In this document: positions 9,123 through 17,512 of the stretch, piece after piece | Layout of the letters: each line of letters opens with the position of its first letter | How positions within the stretch are numbered: position 1 is the first letter of the stretch | Source: Nitrospinaceae bacterium | GTDB lineage: Bacteria > UBA8248 | Length of the DNA: 64,000 nucleotides | Reading direction: 5' to 3' | NCBI GenBank assembly: GCA_018669005.1 | Contig: JABJAL010000072.1 | Location: 62,001-126,000 of the forward strand | Made by a program: the position numbers and the translations under genes | The notes under the pieces: generated by a model | Told to the model about the DNA's origin: nothing | Seen by the model: the letters and a program-made list of their open reading frames with translations, nothing else | The model's database searches: none

Positions 9123-9980
9123 ATGAAGTTCAATGTCGGTTTGGCTCAAGTGGGCCCAACGCTCGGTAATCTTGAAGCTAATCAAAAAATCATAAATGCA
9201 GAAGTTAAAAAGGCAATAAAGCGTGGGGTAGATCTGTTGGTTTTCCCTGAGCTGTCTGTGACAGGTTATTTTCTTAAAGATATTGTTCCGGAGGTGGCGC
9301 TTCAAAAAAACTCTCCGTTATTTAAAGAAATTGCCGCGATGAGCAAGGATATTTCAATCGTTGTTGGTTTCGTGGAAGAGTCATCAAGACATGGATTTTA
9401 CAATGTCGCCGGATATTTCGAGGACGGGAAACTTCTCCATATGCATAGAAAGCTTTATCTGCCTACTTATGGTCTTTTTGATGAGGCAAGATATGTTGGC
9501 GCGGGAAAACAGGTACGTGCCTTCGACACTCGTTTTGGTAGGGCGGCAATGTTGATTTGTGAGGACGTATGGCATCCGAGCCTGGCTTATATCGCATCAC
9601 AGGACGGCGCTGATTTTCTTATCGTTCCCTCGTCGAGCCCGGCTCGGGGAGTAAAAAAACAAAATGGTGGTAAATCAAGTCTGGCCATAGAGCGGGTGTG
9701 GAATTCGCTGAACCGCTCTCATGCGGCGGCGTTTAACCAATTTGTTTTCTTTTGCAACCGTGTGGGTTATGAGGACGGAATAAGTTTCTGGGGAGGCTCA
9801 GAGATTATCTCCCCCACGGGAGAATTGCTGGTGGCTGCGCCTAGGTGGAAGCCAAAGCTGCTCACAGCTGAAATCAATACAGCGGATATCCGCCGAGCTA
9901 GAATTGCAACACCCACTCTGCGCGATGAGGATCTTGACCTCACCATCAAGGAGCTCAGGCGTATCCAGGCTGCCCGCTAA
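9123..9980 (+). CDS. Nitrilase-superfamily amidase, NAD-synthetase glutaminase type
   Basis: A 285-residue carbon-nitrogen hydrolase with the complete Glu-Lys-Cys triad: E43 in FPELSVTG, K110 in HRKLYLPTYG, C146 in LICEDVWHP. The motif around the Cys and the start (GLAQVGPTLGNLEAN) resemble the glutaminase domain that is fused to the N terminus of glutamine-dependent NAD synthetase. Here it stands alone, and nadE at 17.5 kb lacks that domain, so a trans-acting glutaminase is possible; a free-standing amidase with another substrate is the alternative. The start is ATG 9123 with CGGAGA upstream. Confidence 0.8.
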   Translation: MKFNVGLAQVGPTLGNLEANQKIINAEVKKAIKRGVDLLVFPELSVTGYFLKDIVPEVALQKNSPLFKEIAAMSKDISIVVGFVEESSRHGFYNVAGYFEDGKLLHMHRKLYLPTYGLFDEARYVGAGKQVRAFDTRFGRAAMLICEDVWHPSLAYIASQDGADFLIVPSSSPARGVKKQNGGKSSLAIERVWNSLNRSHAAAFNQFVFFCNRVGYEDGISFWGGSEIISPTGELLVAAPRWKPKLLTAEINTADIRRARIATPTLRDEDLDLTIKELRRIQAAR

Positions 9981-10068
9981 GAGTAGATTTGGGGGTGCAA
10001 AAAGAGGCTTGTTTTACTCCGTTTGAAAGAATAAGATTAAGTTGTCTCGTAGAAAAAGGATATGGAAT

Positions 10069-10269
10069 ATGTGTAATTACTATCCAGGTCAGCACTACGA
10101 TTATCTTGAAGAGTTAGAGCGGCGGAATCGTCATTCCTTTGATGCCTGCGGGGAGCGGACTCTCTTGATAGATAAGCTCAAACGGACGCTTGAGGAGATT
10201 GGCGTTGGGGCAAATCGTCTCCGACAGGCAGGGGCCAAAGCTGCTGCCTCTGTTGCTGCGCTCCTCTAG
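10069..10269 (+). CDS. Small hypothetical protein
   Basis: A 66-residue, mostly helical protein (MCNYYPGQHYDYLEELERRN at the start, Ala-rich end). The ATG at 10069 has AAGGA about 9 bases upstream; a TTG at 10042 would lengthen it by nine residues. I recognise no family. It stands alone between the amidase and the Dam gene. Confidence 0.4.
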   Translation: MCNYYPGQHYDYLEELERRNRHSFDACGERTLLIDKLKRTLEEIGVGANRLRQAGAKAAASVAALL

Positions 10270-10396
10270 CTCGGTCTTTTCTCCTCAAGGCACAAGAATC
10301 CCGAAATACCCTCTAGACCTATCTCTGCAATACGTCGTTCACATTGCCAGGAAATTGCCCTTTGCATCTCGACCCACCCCTTAATGGCGCTACCAC

Positions 10397-10449
10397 TTGT
10401 CAATTTTGATATTTTTTAAGTATAATGATCTCAAGATCTTATGGTGATC
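10397..10449 (+). promoter_or_regulatory. Promoter of the Dam gene with three GATC sites
   Basis: A strong sigma-70-type promoter: TTGTCA (10397-10402), 18-base spacer, perfect TATAAT (10421-10426). GATC sites at 10427-10430, 10435-10438 and 10446-10449 begin directly after the -10 box and span the expected transcription start. If the downstream enzyme methylates GATC, its own start region would be a substrate. Confidence 0.7.
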
Positions 10450-10501
10450 TTAATTTTCATGTCATTAATAAGAATCCTAGCGAAAGGACAGACCGCCCGT
10501 T

Positions 10502-11344
10502 ATGTCAGACACCGCCCGTGTTACACCAAAAGCCCGTGTGCGCCCGTTTCTCAAGTGGGCTGGCGGCAAAGGCAGGCTTCTCGCGCAGTTTGAGCCCCTC
10601 CTCCCAGATAAAATCGAAGACTATCATGAACCCTTTCTCGGAAGCGGCGCCGTGTTTTTTCACCTCCGGGAGCGGATCTCAGGCCGGGCCTATCTTTCGG
10701 ACAGGATTGAAGATCTTGTCTCCACCTTCGGGACTGTCCGCGATAATGTTGAAGGCCTTATCCGCCACCTCGGCCGCCATGTCTACGAGAGCGAGCATTA
10801 CTACCGCGTCCGTGCCCAGAACCCGGCCCGCCTCTCGCCCGCCAGTCTCGCCGCGCGCTTCATCTACCTAAACCGCACCGGCTTCAACGGCCTCTACCGG
10901 GTAAACAAGAGCGGGCGCTTCAACGTTCCCTTTGGCCGCTATACCAACCCGACCATTTGCAATGCCCCTGGTCTTCGTGCCGCTTCCGCCGCGCTGGCTG
11001 GCGCCGACCTTGCCCGGCGAGGTTTCGCCGAGCTTCCAGATTGGGTAGAGCCCGGCGATTTCGTCTACCTCGATCCGCCCTATCAGCCCCTATCAAAAAC
11101 AGCGAGCTTCACCGCCTACACCGCAGGCGGATTCGGCGAGAATGAGCAGCGCCACCTCGCCGAAATTTGCCGCGGGCTAGATAAACTGGGCGCCCGGTTC
11201 ATGCTCTCGAACTCAGACACCCCGCTTATCCGCGAAATTTATAAAGGTTTTGACATCCAAAAAGTCCTCGCCGCTCGCGCTATCAACGCCACAGCCTCAA
11301 AACGCGGCAAGGTCTCAGAAGTGGTCGTGCGCAACTACACTTAG
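10502..11344 (+). CDS. dam: Solitary Dam-family DNA adenine methylase
   Basis: A 280-residue alpha-class N6-adenine methyltransferase. It has FLKWAGGKGRLL near the N terminus (SAM binding), EPFLGSGAVFFHL, the RTGFNGLYRVNKSGRFNVP region typical of Dam/DpnM enzymes, and the catalytic DPPY in YLDPPY. GATC specificity is likely from family resemblance but not proven. No restriction endonuclease gene is adjacent. The next gene is a Fic protein, and both look like accessory genes. Confidence 0.9.
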   Translation: MSDTARVTPKARVRPFLKWAGGKGRLLAQFEPLLPDKIEDYHEPFLGSGAVFFHLRERISGRAYLSDRIEDLVSTFGTVRDNVEGLIRHLGRHVYESEHYYRVRAQNPARLSPASLAARFIYLNRTGFNGLYRVNKSGRFNVPFGRYTNPTICNAPGLRAASAALAGADLARRGFAELPDWVEPGDFVYLDPPYQPLSKTASFTAYTAGGFGENEQRHLAEICRGLDKLGARFMLSNSDTPLIREIYKGFDIQKVLAARAINATASKRGKVSEVVVRNYT

Positions 11345-11531
11345 CGGTTTTCCGAGTTCTTTTCTTCTGTAAATTTCTTTGATATCAGCCCTAAAATGAA
11401 GTAGAAATAAAGTGTAAATGAAATAAAAATAAACTTGAAATAGAAAGTGTAGTAAGTTTTATAATTATCTGTTTTTATTTGTATTGATAGTCATTGACAA
11501 AGGAATGAAATGGGATATAGTAGTAAATGTG

Positions 11532-12719
11532 ATGAAATATCAACCGCCCGCTGACTGGATAAAATACGATTTCAAGGCTATCGCCAATGAATTGGTGGAT
11601 GCCAAGGCCGCAGTTTCTTCGGTTGGGACGGTTCCCTATCAGCGGAGTTGGGTTGAATCTCTCCAAGAGATGGAGCTTAAGCGCGAAGTCGCCGGAACCT
11701 CTCGAATTGAGGGCGCGGATTTTACTGAAGGCGAGCTTAACGAAGCCCTAAAGGAAGAATCAGAAAAAGAACTTTTTACCCGCTCGCAAAAGCAGGCGAG
11801 TGCTGCGTTAAGTGCTTACCGCTGGATAGCCAAAATTCCCGATGACCGCCCCATTGACACCGATCTGATTCTTGAAATTCATCGACTTATTGTTACGGGT
11901 GCGGATGACGATCACTGCCCTCCTGGTGAAATCAGAGGGCGCGATCAGAATGTTTTATTTGGAAGACCGCAACACCGGGGGGCTGAAGGCGGCGATGAGT
12001 GTGCTGGAGCGCTCAACCGGCTCGGAGAGGCAATCCAAAGAGATTTTCAGGACCACGATCCGCTCATCCAAGCCCTTGCTGCACACTACCACGTGGCGGC
12101 GCTGCACCCTTTCCTTGACGGGAACGGTCGCACAGCCAGAGCGCTAGAGGCGCTTATGCTTCAACGTGCGGGCCTTCGTGACACGTCATTTATTGCGATG
12201 TCGAATTATTATTACGACGAAAAAAACCTGTATTTGAACGCTCTGAATGAGGTCTGGGAAAATGGTTATGATTTAACGGCCTTTTTAAAGTTAGGGCTAA
12301 GGGGAATCTACCGCCAAAGCCAAAGGCTGCTTGTGGAGATTCAGCGCCACATATCTAAAGAATTATACCGAAACCTCATGTACGATCTTTTTACAAGATT
12401 GAAAACTCCACGCAAGAGGGTTATTGCCGAACGTCAACTGGAAATACTCACCCTGCTATTGGAAGTAGACGACATGACCCTTGGGGAAATATTTTCTAGA
12501 ACAAGAGGAAGGTATGGGCATTTAAAGAATCCGCGTAGCGCATTAATCAGAGACCTCATTGAGCTGATTCACCTAAAAGCAATTGGTTTTGATGACAAAT
12601 CGGATGGCGGGGCAAAGGTTTTTGTAAGGCTGGAGTGGCCGACTGAAATCACGGAGACTCAATTTTTTGAGAGCTTAAAGACGTTGCCTAAAAGCAAATC
12701 CCACCCGCTTCCTCGCTAA
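11532..12719 (+). CDS. fic: Fic-family protein adenylyltransferase with built-in inhibitory helix
   Basis: 395 residues. It carries the full Fic motif HPFLDGNGRTAR (from residue 192), whose His is catalytic for AMP transfer to target hydroxyls. An N-terminal TSRIEG (56-61) matches the (S/T)xxxE(G/N) inhibitory motif, so this is a class II, self-inhibited Fic. A winged-helix-like C terminus (QLEILTLLLEVDDMTLGEIF) follows. I chose the ATG at 11532, where homology begins; ATG 11505 and TTG 11484 are upstream alternatives. The 190 bases in front are strongly AT-rich. The target is unknown. Confidence 0.88.
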   Translation: MKYQPPADWIKYDFKAIANELVDAKAAVSSVGTVPYQRSWVESLQEMELKREVAGTSRIEGADFTEGELNEALKEESEKELFTRSQKQASAALSAYRWIAKIPDDRPIDTDLILEIHRLIVTGADDDHCPPGEIRGRDQNVLFGRPQHRGAEGGDECAGALNRLGEAIQRDFQDHDPLIQALAAHYHVAALHPFLDGNGRTARALEALMLQRAGLRDTSFIAMSNYYYDEKNLYLNALNEVWENGYDLTAFLKLGLRGIYRQSQRLLVEIQRHISKELYRNLMYDLFTRLKTPRKRVIAERQLEILTLLLEVDDMTLGEIFSRTRGRYGHLKNPRSALIRDLIELIHLKAIGFDDKSDGGAKVFVRLEWPTEITETQFFESLKTLPKSKSHPLPR

Positions 12720-12744
12720 TTAAAAAACTTCTGTTCCAGCCCCC

Positions 12745-13317
12745 CTACAAAGTCACCGTCGGCAAATCCACGTCTTTTGGGTCGTAGCCATCGCTTTTAA
12801 TCCGGGCGGCGTGTTGTTCGGCGTCAAAAATTCCATTCTCAACGATGCCCATGTCACAGAACAGCTCGATGCTGTTGCCGTCCGGATCGCTAAAATACAT
12901 CGCTCGATTCTCGCCCCAAAGGCCGTCGCCGTCCGGGTGGGTCGGGCTGTGAACGACCGGGCCCCCCGTGAATTCGATTCCGTTGGCGAGGATGTGGGCC
13001 TCCCACTCCTCGAACACTTCTTTGTTTTCAATCTCGAAGGCCATGTGATGAAGCCCTAAGGTCGGGGAGTTGCGCGAATTTTCGACCGGCGCAGCGGAAT
13101 CTGGCTGGTTCTCGGGGGTGAGCATCGAGAGATTGATGACGTGATGATAGCCCGTGCAAGAGATAAAATTTTGTGCCGCATAAATGTTCCGCGGCGGGTC
13201 ATAGCGCAGGTGCTCGTTAACGTGAAAACCCATCACCTCGGTGTAGAACTTAAGCGAGGCCTCAATGTCGCGCACTTTGAGGCCGATGTGTTGAAGTCCT
13301 TTTAACTCAGGTGGCAT
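12745..13317 (-). CDS. VOC-family dioxygenase/glyoxalase-like protein
   Basis: A 190-residue vicinal-oxygen-chelate protein. It starts GLQHIGLKVRDIEASLKFYT and has a second module with GLHHMAFEIEN and SDPDGNSIELF, giving His/His/Glu metal ligands. It resembles extradiol dioxygenases (catechol 2,3-dioxygenase type). The start is the ATG at 13317 with AAGGAGAGC directly upstream; a longer in-frame leader has no ribosome site. It converges with the Fic gene. Confidence 0.82.
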   Translation of the reverse strand: MPPELKGLQHIGLKVRDIEASLKFYTEVMGFHVNEHLRYDPPRNIYAAQNFISCTGYHHVINLSMLTPENQPDSAAPVENSRNSPTLGLHHMAFEIENKEVFEEWEAHILANGIEFTGGPVVHSPTHPDGDGLWGENRAMYFSDPDGNSIELFCDMGIVENGIFDAEQHAARIKSDGYDPKDVDLPTVTL

Positions 13318-13831
13318 AGCGCTCTCCTTAAATTTGCATTCTGTATATTTTAGATAAGCTCGTTGATATCCAACAAAATAAACTAAATACGAATTGTAAT
13401 TCAAGTTGCCATTTCTTTAATCCCTGCGAGATGGCGTCTGAAATTCATGGCGCAAACAACCACCTATTTAAAAAAGGTGCGCTGTCGTTCTGCGTAAATT
13501 ATCCAAACATAGGATTTGTAGACCGGCGAATCGACGCTAGTGAGGATGGGATCATCTAAACATGTTGTTATTTGTATAAACATAAATGCCCCAATAAAAA
13601 TATTTAAATCAAGAAGGAATAAACAGATTTCTATTTAGTTTTAAGAAATGCAAACGAGGGTCCGCAGGGTTCAATAGAAATGAATGCGTGAGTTTTAAAA
13701 GGCAGCGCGCCTTTGAGGGGTATTTGCGCTCGAATTTGAAGAATGAAGGCCGCTAGCAGTTTAAGGCCGCTAGGGCTTCGGGGTTAGTTGCGCGTTTGGC
13801 CAAGATTGCAAAAAAGATTTTTTAAATTTGG

Positions 13832-13977
13832 TTTTATTAGAAGGAGTTTGCTGGTTGATCGAAAAGAGCCCGCCAGTCGATAGGGGGTGTTTATGGGTAA
13901 TTTTAGTTTTTGTTAGAGGAAGTTTGCCTTTTTTTGCCGGAGGGGGTCCGCCGACCGAAAGGAGGTGCTTATGCGGG
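13832..13977 (+). repeat. Two-unit imperfect tandem repeat in the porin leader
   Basis: Unit A spans 13832-13897 and unit B 13908-13977, a period of about 76 bases. Each begins TTTT(A/G)TTAGA(A)GGA(A)GTTTG, contains a small GC-rich stem (GGTC-CGCC-GACC in unit B; ATCGA...TCGAT in unit A), and ends with a Shine-Dalgarno-like box (AGGGGG or AGGAGG), five bases and ATG. The same layout twice suggests a duplicated translational leader. Confidence 0.6.
13893..13916 (+). CDS. Possible 7-codon leader peptide A
   Basis: AGGGGG, five bases, then ATG and six more codons (MGNFSFC) to TAG. It lies at the end of repeat unit A. The ribosome site is strong for so short a frame. It is only a candidate. Confidence 0.3.
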   Translation: MGNFSFC

Positions 13978-14015
13978 GTCGCGCAAATATAAAAAAATTG
14001 GATGACTCGCAATAA
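13971..14015 (+). CDS. Possible 14-codon leader peptide B
   Basis: AGGAGG at 13960-13965, five bases, then ATG and a 14-residue frame (MRGRANIKKLDDSQ) ending at TAA. It is the counterpart of leader A in repeat unit B and ends 54 bases before the porin ATG. It could serve an attenuation or coupling role; no evidence beyond layout. Confidence 0.35.
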   Translation: MRGRANIKKLDDSQ

Positions 14016-14069
14016 GCTGAAGTTCAAACGAACAACTCGGAAATTTCATTCTCAAGGAGAGACAAGGCA

Positions 14070-15542
14070 ATGCGGAAATATTCCCTAGCTTTGATTGTGG
14101 TCGCTCTTGTGTTTGCTGTATCTGCGACAGAATATGCAAGCGCTGCTGACGTTAAAATGACTGGCGTAATTCGCCAACGTGGCAGCTCCACGGACAACAT
14201 GGACCAGGATGATTCAGCCACCTCGCACGATAGCCTGCAAAAGATTGACACCCTGTGGCGTCCCCGCTGGAACGTGAGCGCATTTGGCGGCAAAGCAAAA
14301 GTCACGCTCGAGTTGGATGCGAGAGGCGATGCGACGAGCGGTAATGCCACGGGCCGGGCCGATGCTGAGTTCAATAGGTTCCTTTTCGATACAGCCATTC
14401 CGGGCACTTCGTTCCGCTTCAAGTTTGGCCGCTCTGACTGGTTTGATCCAAGCAAAGAGATTTTTGGCTCAAACGGCGTGACCCGCCGTTTTGGGTGGGG
14501 TGTCTATGGTAAAATCAACAAATCTCTGAGCCTTTATGCTTTCAATAACCAATTTACAGACGGTCAAACTGCGGCCAGTGACGACAACGACTACTTTCTG
14601 CAGTTGGCCTGGAAGGCCGCTCCTAATATCACGATTACCCCGTGGGTAGCCTGGGAGAAATTCAACGCCGTTACCACCGGCGCCGATCCGGCGTCCGACG
14701 GCTCCGTTGCTTTAAGCACGGTCACGACGGATTCGACCGAGCGTGACATCTGGATGTACGGATTGAACGCGAAAGCCAAGTTCGGTATCGCCAGCCTGAA
14801 TACAACCGTTGTTATTCAGGACGGCAAACTCGACTTTGGCCGGGCGGTCAACTCAGGCAACGCGAACAACGACACGAACGTTAACGCTACGAAGGCGGCT
14901 GCCCGCTCGGATATTGACATTGAGGGCTATGCTGTACTGATTCGCCTCTGGCTGAACTTTGGCAAACTGAAGGTTGGCTTCTACGGCACATTTATGCCGG
15001 GCGACGATGACGCGACAGACGTCGCAGACGATCTGGGAACGCAGTTCGACGGTAAGCTGACGCGCTTCGTGCCAACCGGCGGCGGTGGCGACAACGGCAA
15101 CTGCAGCATTAATGGTCCTCAGATCTATACACGCCGCCGCTACACGACGCACACCACTGGTTTCTCGCGTGAGAACCGTTGCGGAAGCGGCGACGGGGCC
15201 GCGAAAGGCAACGGCTCGGCGATCTACGAGATTCTGGCGAGCTATAAGCTTTCAAAGGCCCTGAGGTTTGATGGGAACGTGTCGCTTATTCGTACGGCTG
15301 CCAAGCGCGCCGATCAGGACACGACCGGCGATGGCATTGCCGACGGCAATACGTACAACAGCTCCAAGGACATCGGCACCGAGGTCGACATTTCGGCGAG
15401 ATGGGACATCTACAAGGGTCTTTTTGCACGTGTGACCTACGCGTATCTGTTTGCCGGCGACTACGGCAAGCTGAACACCGCGGCGGCGCTTGATAACGAT
15501 GACAGCTGGGCGTTGTACTATGAGTTTCGCTACACGTTCTAA
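14070..15542 (+). CDS. Outer-membrane porin-like beta-barrel protein
   Basis: 490 residues. A signal peptide (MRKYSLALIVVALVFAVSAT..., likely cut after ASA near residue 26) is followed by alternating beta-strand sequence rich in aromatic girdle residues and a C-terminal FRYTF, whose last Phe is the usual barrel-insertion signal. One Gly-rich loop near residues 340-375 carries two Cys that could form a disulfide. AAGGAGA precedes the ATG. A strong terminator follows, so it is probably monocistronic and highly expressed. The transported solute is unknown. Confidence 0.85.
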   Translation: MRKYSLALIVVALVFAVSATEYASAADVKMTGVIRQRGSSTDNMDQDDSATSHDSLQKIDTLWRPRWNVSAFGGKAKVTLELDARGDATSGNATGRADAEFNRFLFDTAIPGTSFRFKFGRSDWFDPSKEIFGSNGVTRRFGWGVYGKINKSLSLYAFNNQFTDGQTAASDDNDYFLQLAWKAAPNITITPWVAWEKFNAVTTGADPASDGSVALSTVTTDSTERDIWMYGLNAKAKFGIASLNTTVVIQDGKLDFGRAVNSGNANNDTNVNATKAAARSDIDIEGYAVLIRLWLNFGKLKVGFYGTFMPGDDDATDVADDLGTQFDGKLTRFVPTGGGGDNGNCSINGPQIYTRRRYTTHTTGFSRENRCGSGDGAAKGNGSAIYEILASYKLSKALRFDGNVSLIRTAAKRADQDTTGDGIADGNTYNSSKDIGTEVDISARWDIYKGLFARVTYAYLFAGDYGKLNTAAALDNDDSWALYYEFRYTF

Positions 15543-15592
15543 GGATTTTATGGCCTAGGCGCTTGCGCTCCAGGCCGTAGCCTAAAAATGGC

Positions 15593-15634
15593 AAAATCCC
15601 CCGAGAGTGCCTTGGCTCTCCCGGGGGATTTTTA
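15593..15634 (+). terminator. Rho-independent terminator after the porin
   Basis: A long GC stem (AATCCCCC-GAGAG on the left, CTCTC-CGGGGGATT on the right, loop TGCCTTGG) is followed by TTTT. It stands 50 bases after the porin stop. Confidence 0.88.
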
Positions 15635-15743
15635 TGAAAATGATTTTGCGATGGCGATGACACGAATCCCGGTTAGCCTTGCGAAAGAAAATGAATAGAC
15701 TTTCGAGGCATTAAGGGTTTTATTCGTCTAATTGCGTGTTTGA

Positions 15744-16140
15744 TCAGGCCGCAGGCTCGATGAGCTCCATCACGACCCCGTCCGGGCCGGCCACGTAGGC
15801 GGCGCGGTTGCCGTTGGGCAACTCAAATAAAGGCAGGGGTATTTCGCCCCCTTTGGCTGTAAAATCCTTGAGCATTCCGTCGATGTCGTTTACATGGAAG
15901 CAAATATGATCGACCCCAAAGCGTTGCTTTCCGACTTCGGGGGGGGCTAATGGATTCGTCCGCTCGCTCGCCCCGGATGAAGAGAAATGACTCACCAAGC
16001 GTCACCCGAACGTTGCGAGCTCCTCTGAGCTCCGCGTCGTCGACAATTTTTCCGCCCAGAAATTCCTCGTACCATTCGGCCGCTGCCCGGGGGTCCGGGC
16101 TCGTGAGATGCACGTGATGATAGTTTCCGATAATTGCCAC
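15744..16140 (-). pseudogene. VOC-family gene with a single-base frameshift at an 8-G run
   Basis: Read from 16140 the frame encodes a VOC start (GNYHHVHLTSPDPRAAAEWY, homologous to the neighbour at 16155-16544). It loses frame at a run of eight G on the plus strand (15939-15946). The other frame supplies the matching C-terminal half (FGVDHICFHVNDIDGMLKDF, GPDGVVMELIEP). Removing one base from the run would restore a 131-residue protein, nearly the same length as the 129-residue paralogue. It may be a real mutation, a slippage (phase-variable) tract, or an assembly error. Confidence 0.8.
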
Positions 16141-16154
16141 AATCTTGTTCCTTT

Positions 16155-16544
16155 CTATTTTGTCTGAATGAGTTCAAACAGAACGTTTTCGGGGCCCACA
16201 ACAAAGGCAGCTTCACTGCCGCCCGAGGGGGAGAAAATTTCTTCGGCAATCTCAACGCCGCCTGCGCGCATTTGCGCGACCATGGCTTCAAGATTGTCGA
16301 CGAGAAAACAAACGTGGTCGAGCCCGAAGGGCCGGTGTCCGTCTGTCTCAATAAGTTTGTCCGAGGGACGCGGGGTGCGAAAGCTTAGATGGGCCTCGCC
16401 GATGCGTAGGATCACGTTTTTGGCGCCTCGGGCCTCCTCGCGTCCGATAACCTCGCCGCCCAGATAAACCCTAAGCCACTCGGCTGCCGCCTCCGGGTCC
16501 GGGCTGATAACGTGAACGTGATGATAGCCTCCGACAACTCCCAT
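16155..16544 (-). CDS. VOC-family protein
   Basis: A 129-residue single-module VOC protein (GGYHHVHVISPDPEAAAEWL at the start, FGLDHVCFLVDNLEAMVAQM in the middle, ENVLFELIQ at the end). Ligand positions His, His and Glu of the fold are present. It is a paralogue of the broken gene 14 bases downstream and follows the bicupin gene on the same strand, so the three form a minus-strand operon. The enzyme activity is unknown. Confidence 0.82.
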   Translation of the reverse strand: MGVVGGYHHVHVISPDPEAAAEWLRVYLGGEVIGREEARGAKNVILRIGEAHLSFRTPRPSDKLIETDGHRPFGLDHVCFLVDNLEAMVAQMRAGGVEIAEEIFSPSGGSEAAFVVGPENVLFELIQTK

Positions 16545-16570
16545 GAAATTCCTCCGGCCCCGCAGGGCAA

Positions 16571-17338
16571 TTATTCCCAGTTAGTGATAGAGGGGAGTTT
16601 GCCGCCCCGCATATTTAAGACGATCAGCGCCCCATCTGACATCCGCTCGACATGGTGGCGCGAGCCGCCCGGTATGTGAATAAGATCGCCCTCGCCCGCC
16701 TCGATGGACTCGCCATCGATGTGAAAACGCATTTTCCCGCTCCCCCGAACTAGATAGGCCGCCTCGTCCATCTCTGTCTGGTGGGTGTGGGCTCCGTTAT
16801 TGTCTCCGCTCTTGCGAGTAAAGGCGAATAGCTCTAGATAGGGTGTTTTGAAAACCTCAGGTGTGCCTTGTTTGGCCTCGTTGGAGGAAACCCCTGCGGG
16901 TGCCTCGTCGAAAATATTTCTGAGAATATAGCGACTCCCCGGCGTACCGGAAATATCCTCTGCCGGGCGCGCGTCGTCAGCCTCCGGCAAGATCATGCCC
17001 GAGGGCATATTACCGCCCCGGAAGTTGAATTCGATGAGGTCCTCATCCCCGATGTTTTCCATGTCGTGATAGCCGCCACGTTTGCCTAAGAGAATGTCTC
17101 CGGCCCGGACCTCGAACGCCTCGCCGTCTATTTTCATCATCCCGAGGCCCTGCTGGATGAGGTAGCCCTCGTCCATTTCCGGGTGGTGCCGGTGGTAGGG
17201 CGGGCGCTGCCCGGGCTTTAGGACAAGGGTGCGCACTTCTAGGTGCGGCGTGTTGATTAGAATTGGCGAGCTGGTTTTTGCAGCGGCCACTGGATCGTAG
17301 GTCCATTTAAGATCGTTGATATTTCCGACGAGAGGCAT
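16571..17338 (-). CDS. Two-domain cupin protein (bicupin)
   Basis: 255 residues with two cupin barrels. Domain 1 has PPYHRHHPEMDEGYLIQQG and GDILLGKRGGYHDMEN; domain 2 has GAHTHQTEMDEAAYLVRGSG and GDLIHIPGGSRHHVE. Each has the His-x-His...Glu...His metal site, so both may bind Fe or Mn. Resemblance is to quercetinase/gentisate-type dioxygenases, but the substrate is not known. It heads the operon with the two VOC genes, suggesting catabolism of an aromatic or glyoxylase-type substrate. Confidence 0.8.
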   Translation of the reverse strand: MPLVGNINDLKWTYDPVAAAKTSSPILINTPHLEVRTLVLKPGQRPPYHRHHPEMDEGYLIQQGLGMMKIDGEAFEVRAGDILLGKRGGYHDMENIGDEDLIEFNFRGGNMPSGMILPEADDARPAEDISGTPGSRYILRNIFDEAPAGVSSNEAKQGTPEVFKTPYLELFAFTRKSGDNNGAHTHQTEMDEAAYLVRGSGKMRFHIDGESIEAGEGDLIHIPGGSRHHVERMSDGALIVLNMRGGKLPSITNWE

Positions 17339-17512
17339 GGCCGTTCCAATAAAAATTGTCGAATGACGCCAGATGAAATTTATTTTCCCTAAACTAATGC
17401 CTGCCCATGCGCCGGGTCAATCGCTGGTAGTTGGCCAGGTGTGTTGCGGTGGAGCGCTCCTGACGGCATGATACGCCAGAATTTTTTCTAGCGCATTTTT
17501 AGGAGGCGTTTT

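Larger units (their letters stand above)
13318..14069. other. 752-base gene-less stretch before the porin
   Basis: AT-rich leader region with no long open frame. It holds a short direct repeat AAGGCCGCTAG at 13746-13756 and 13763-13773, and the tandem ~76-base repeat with two mini-frames listed separately. The porin's promoter must lie here, but I could not fix it with confidence. Confidence 0.6.
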
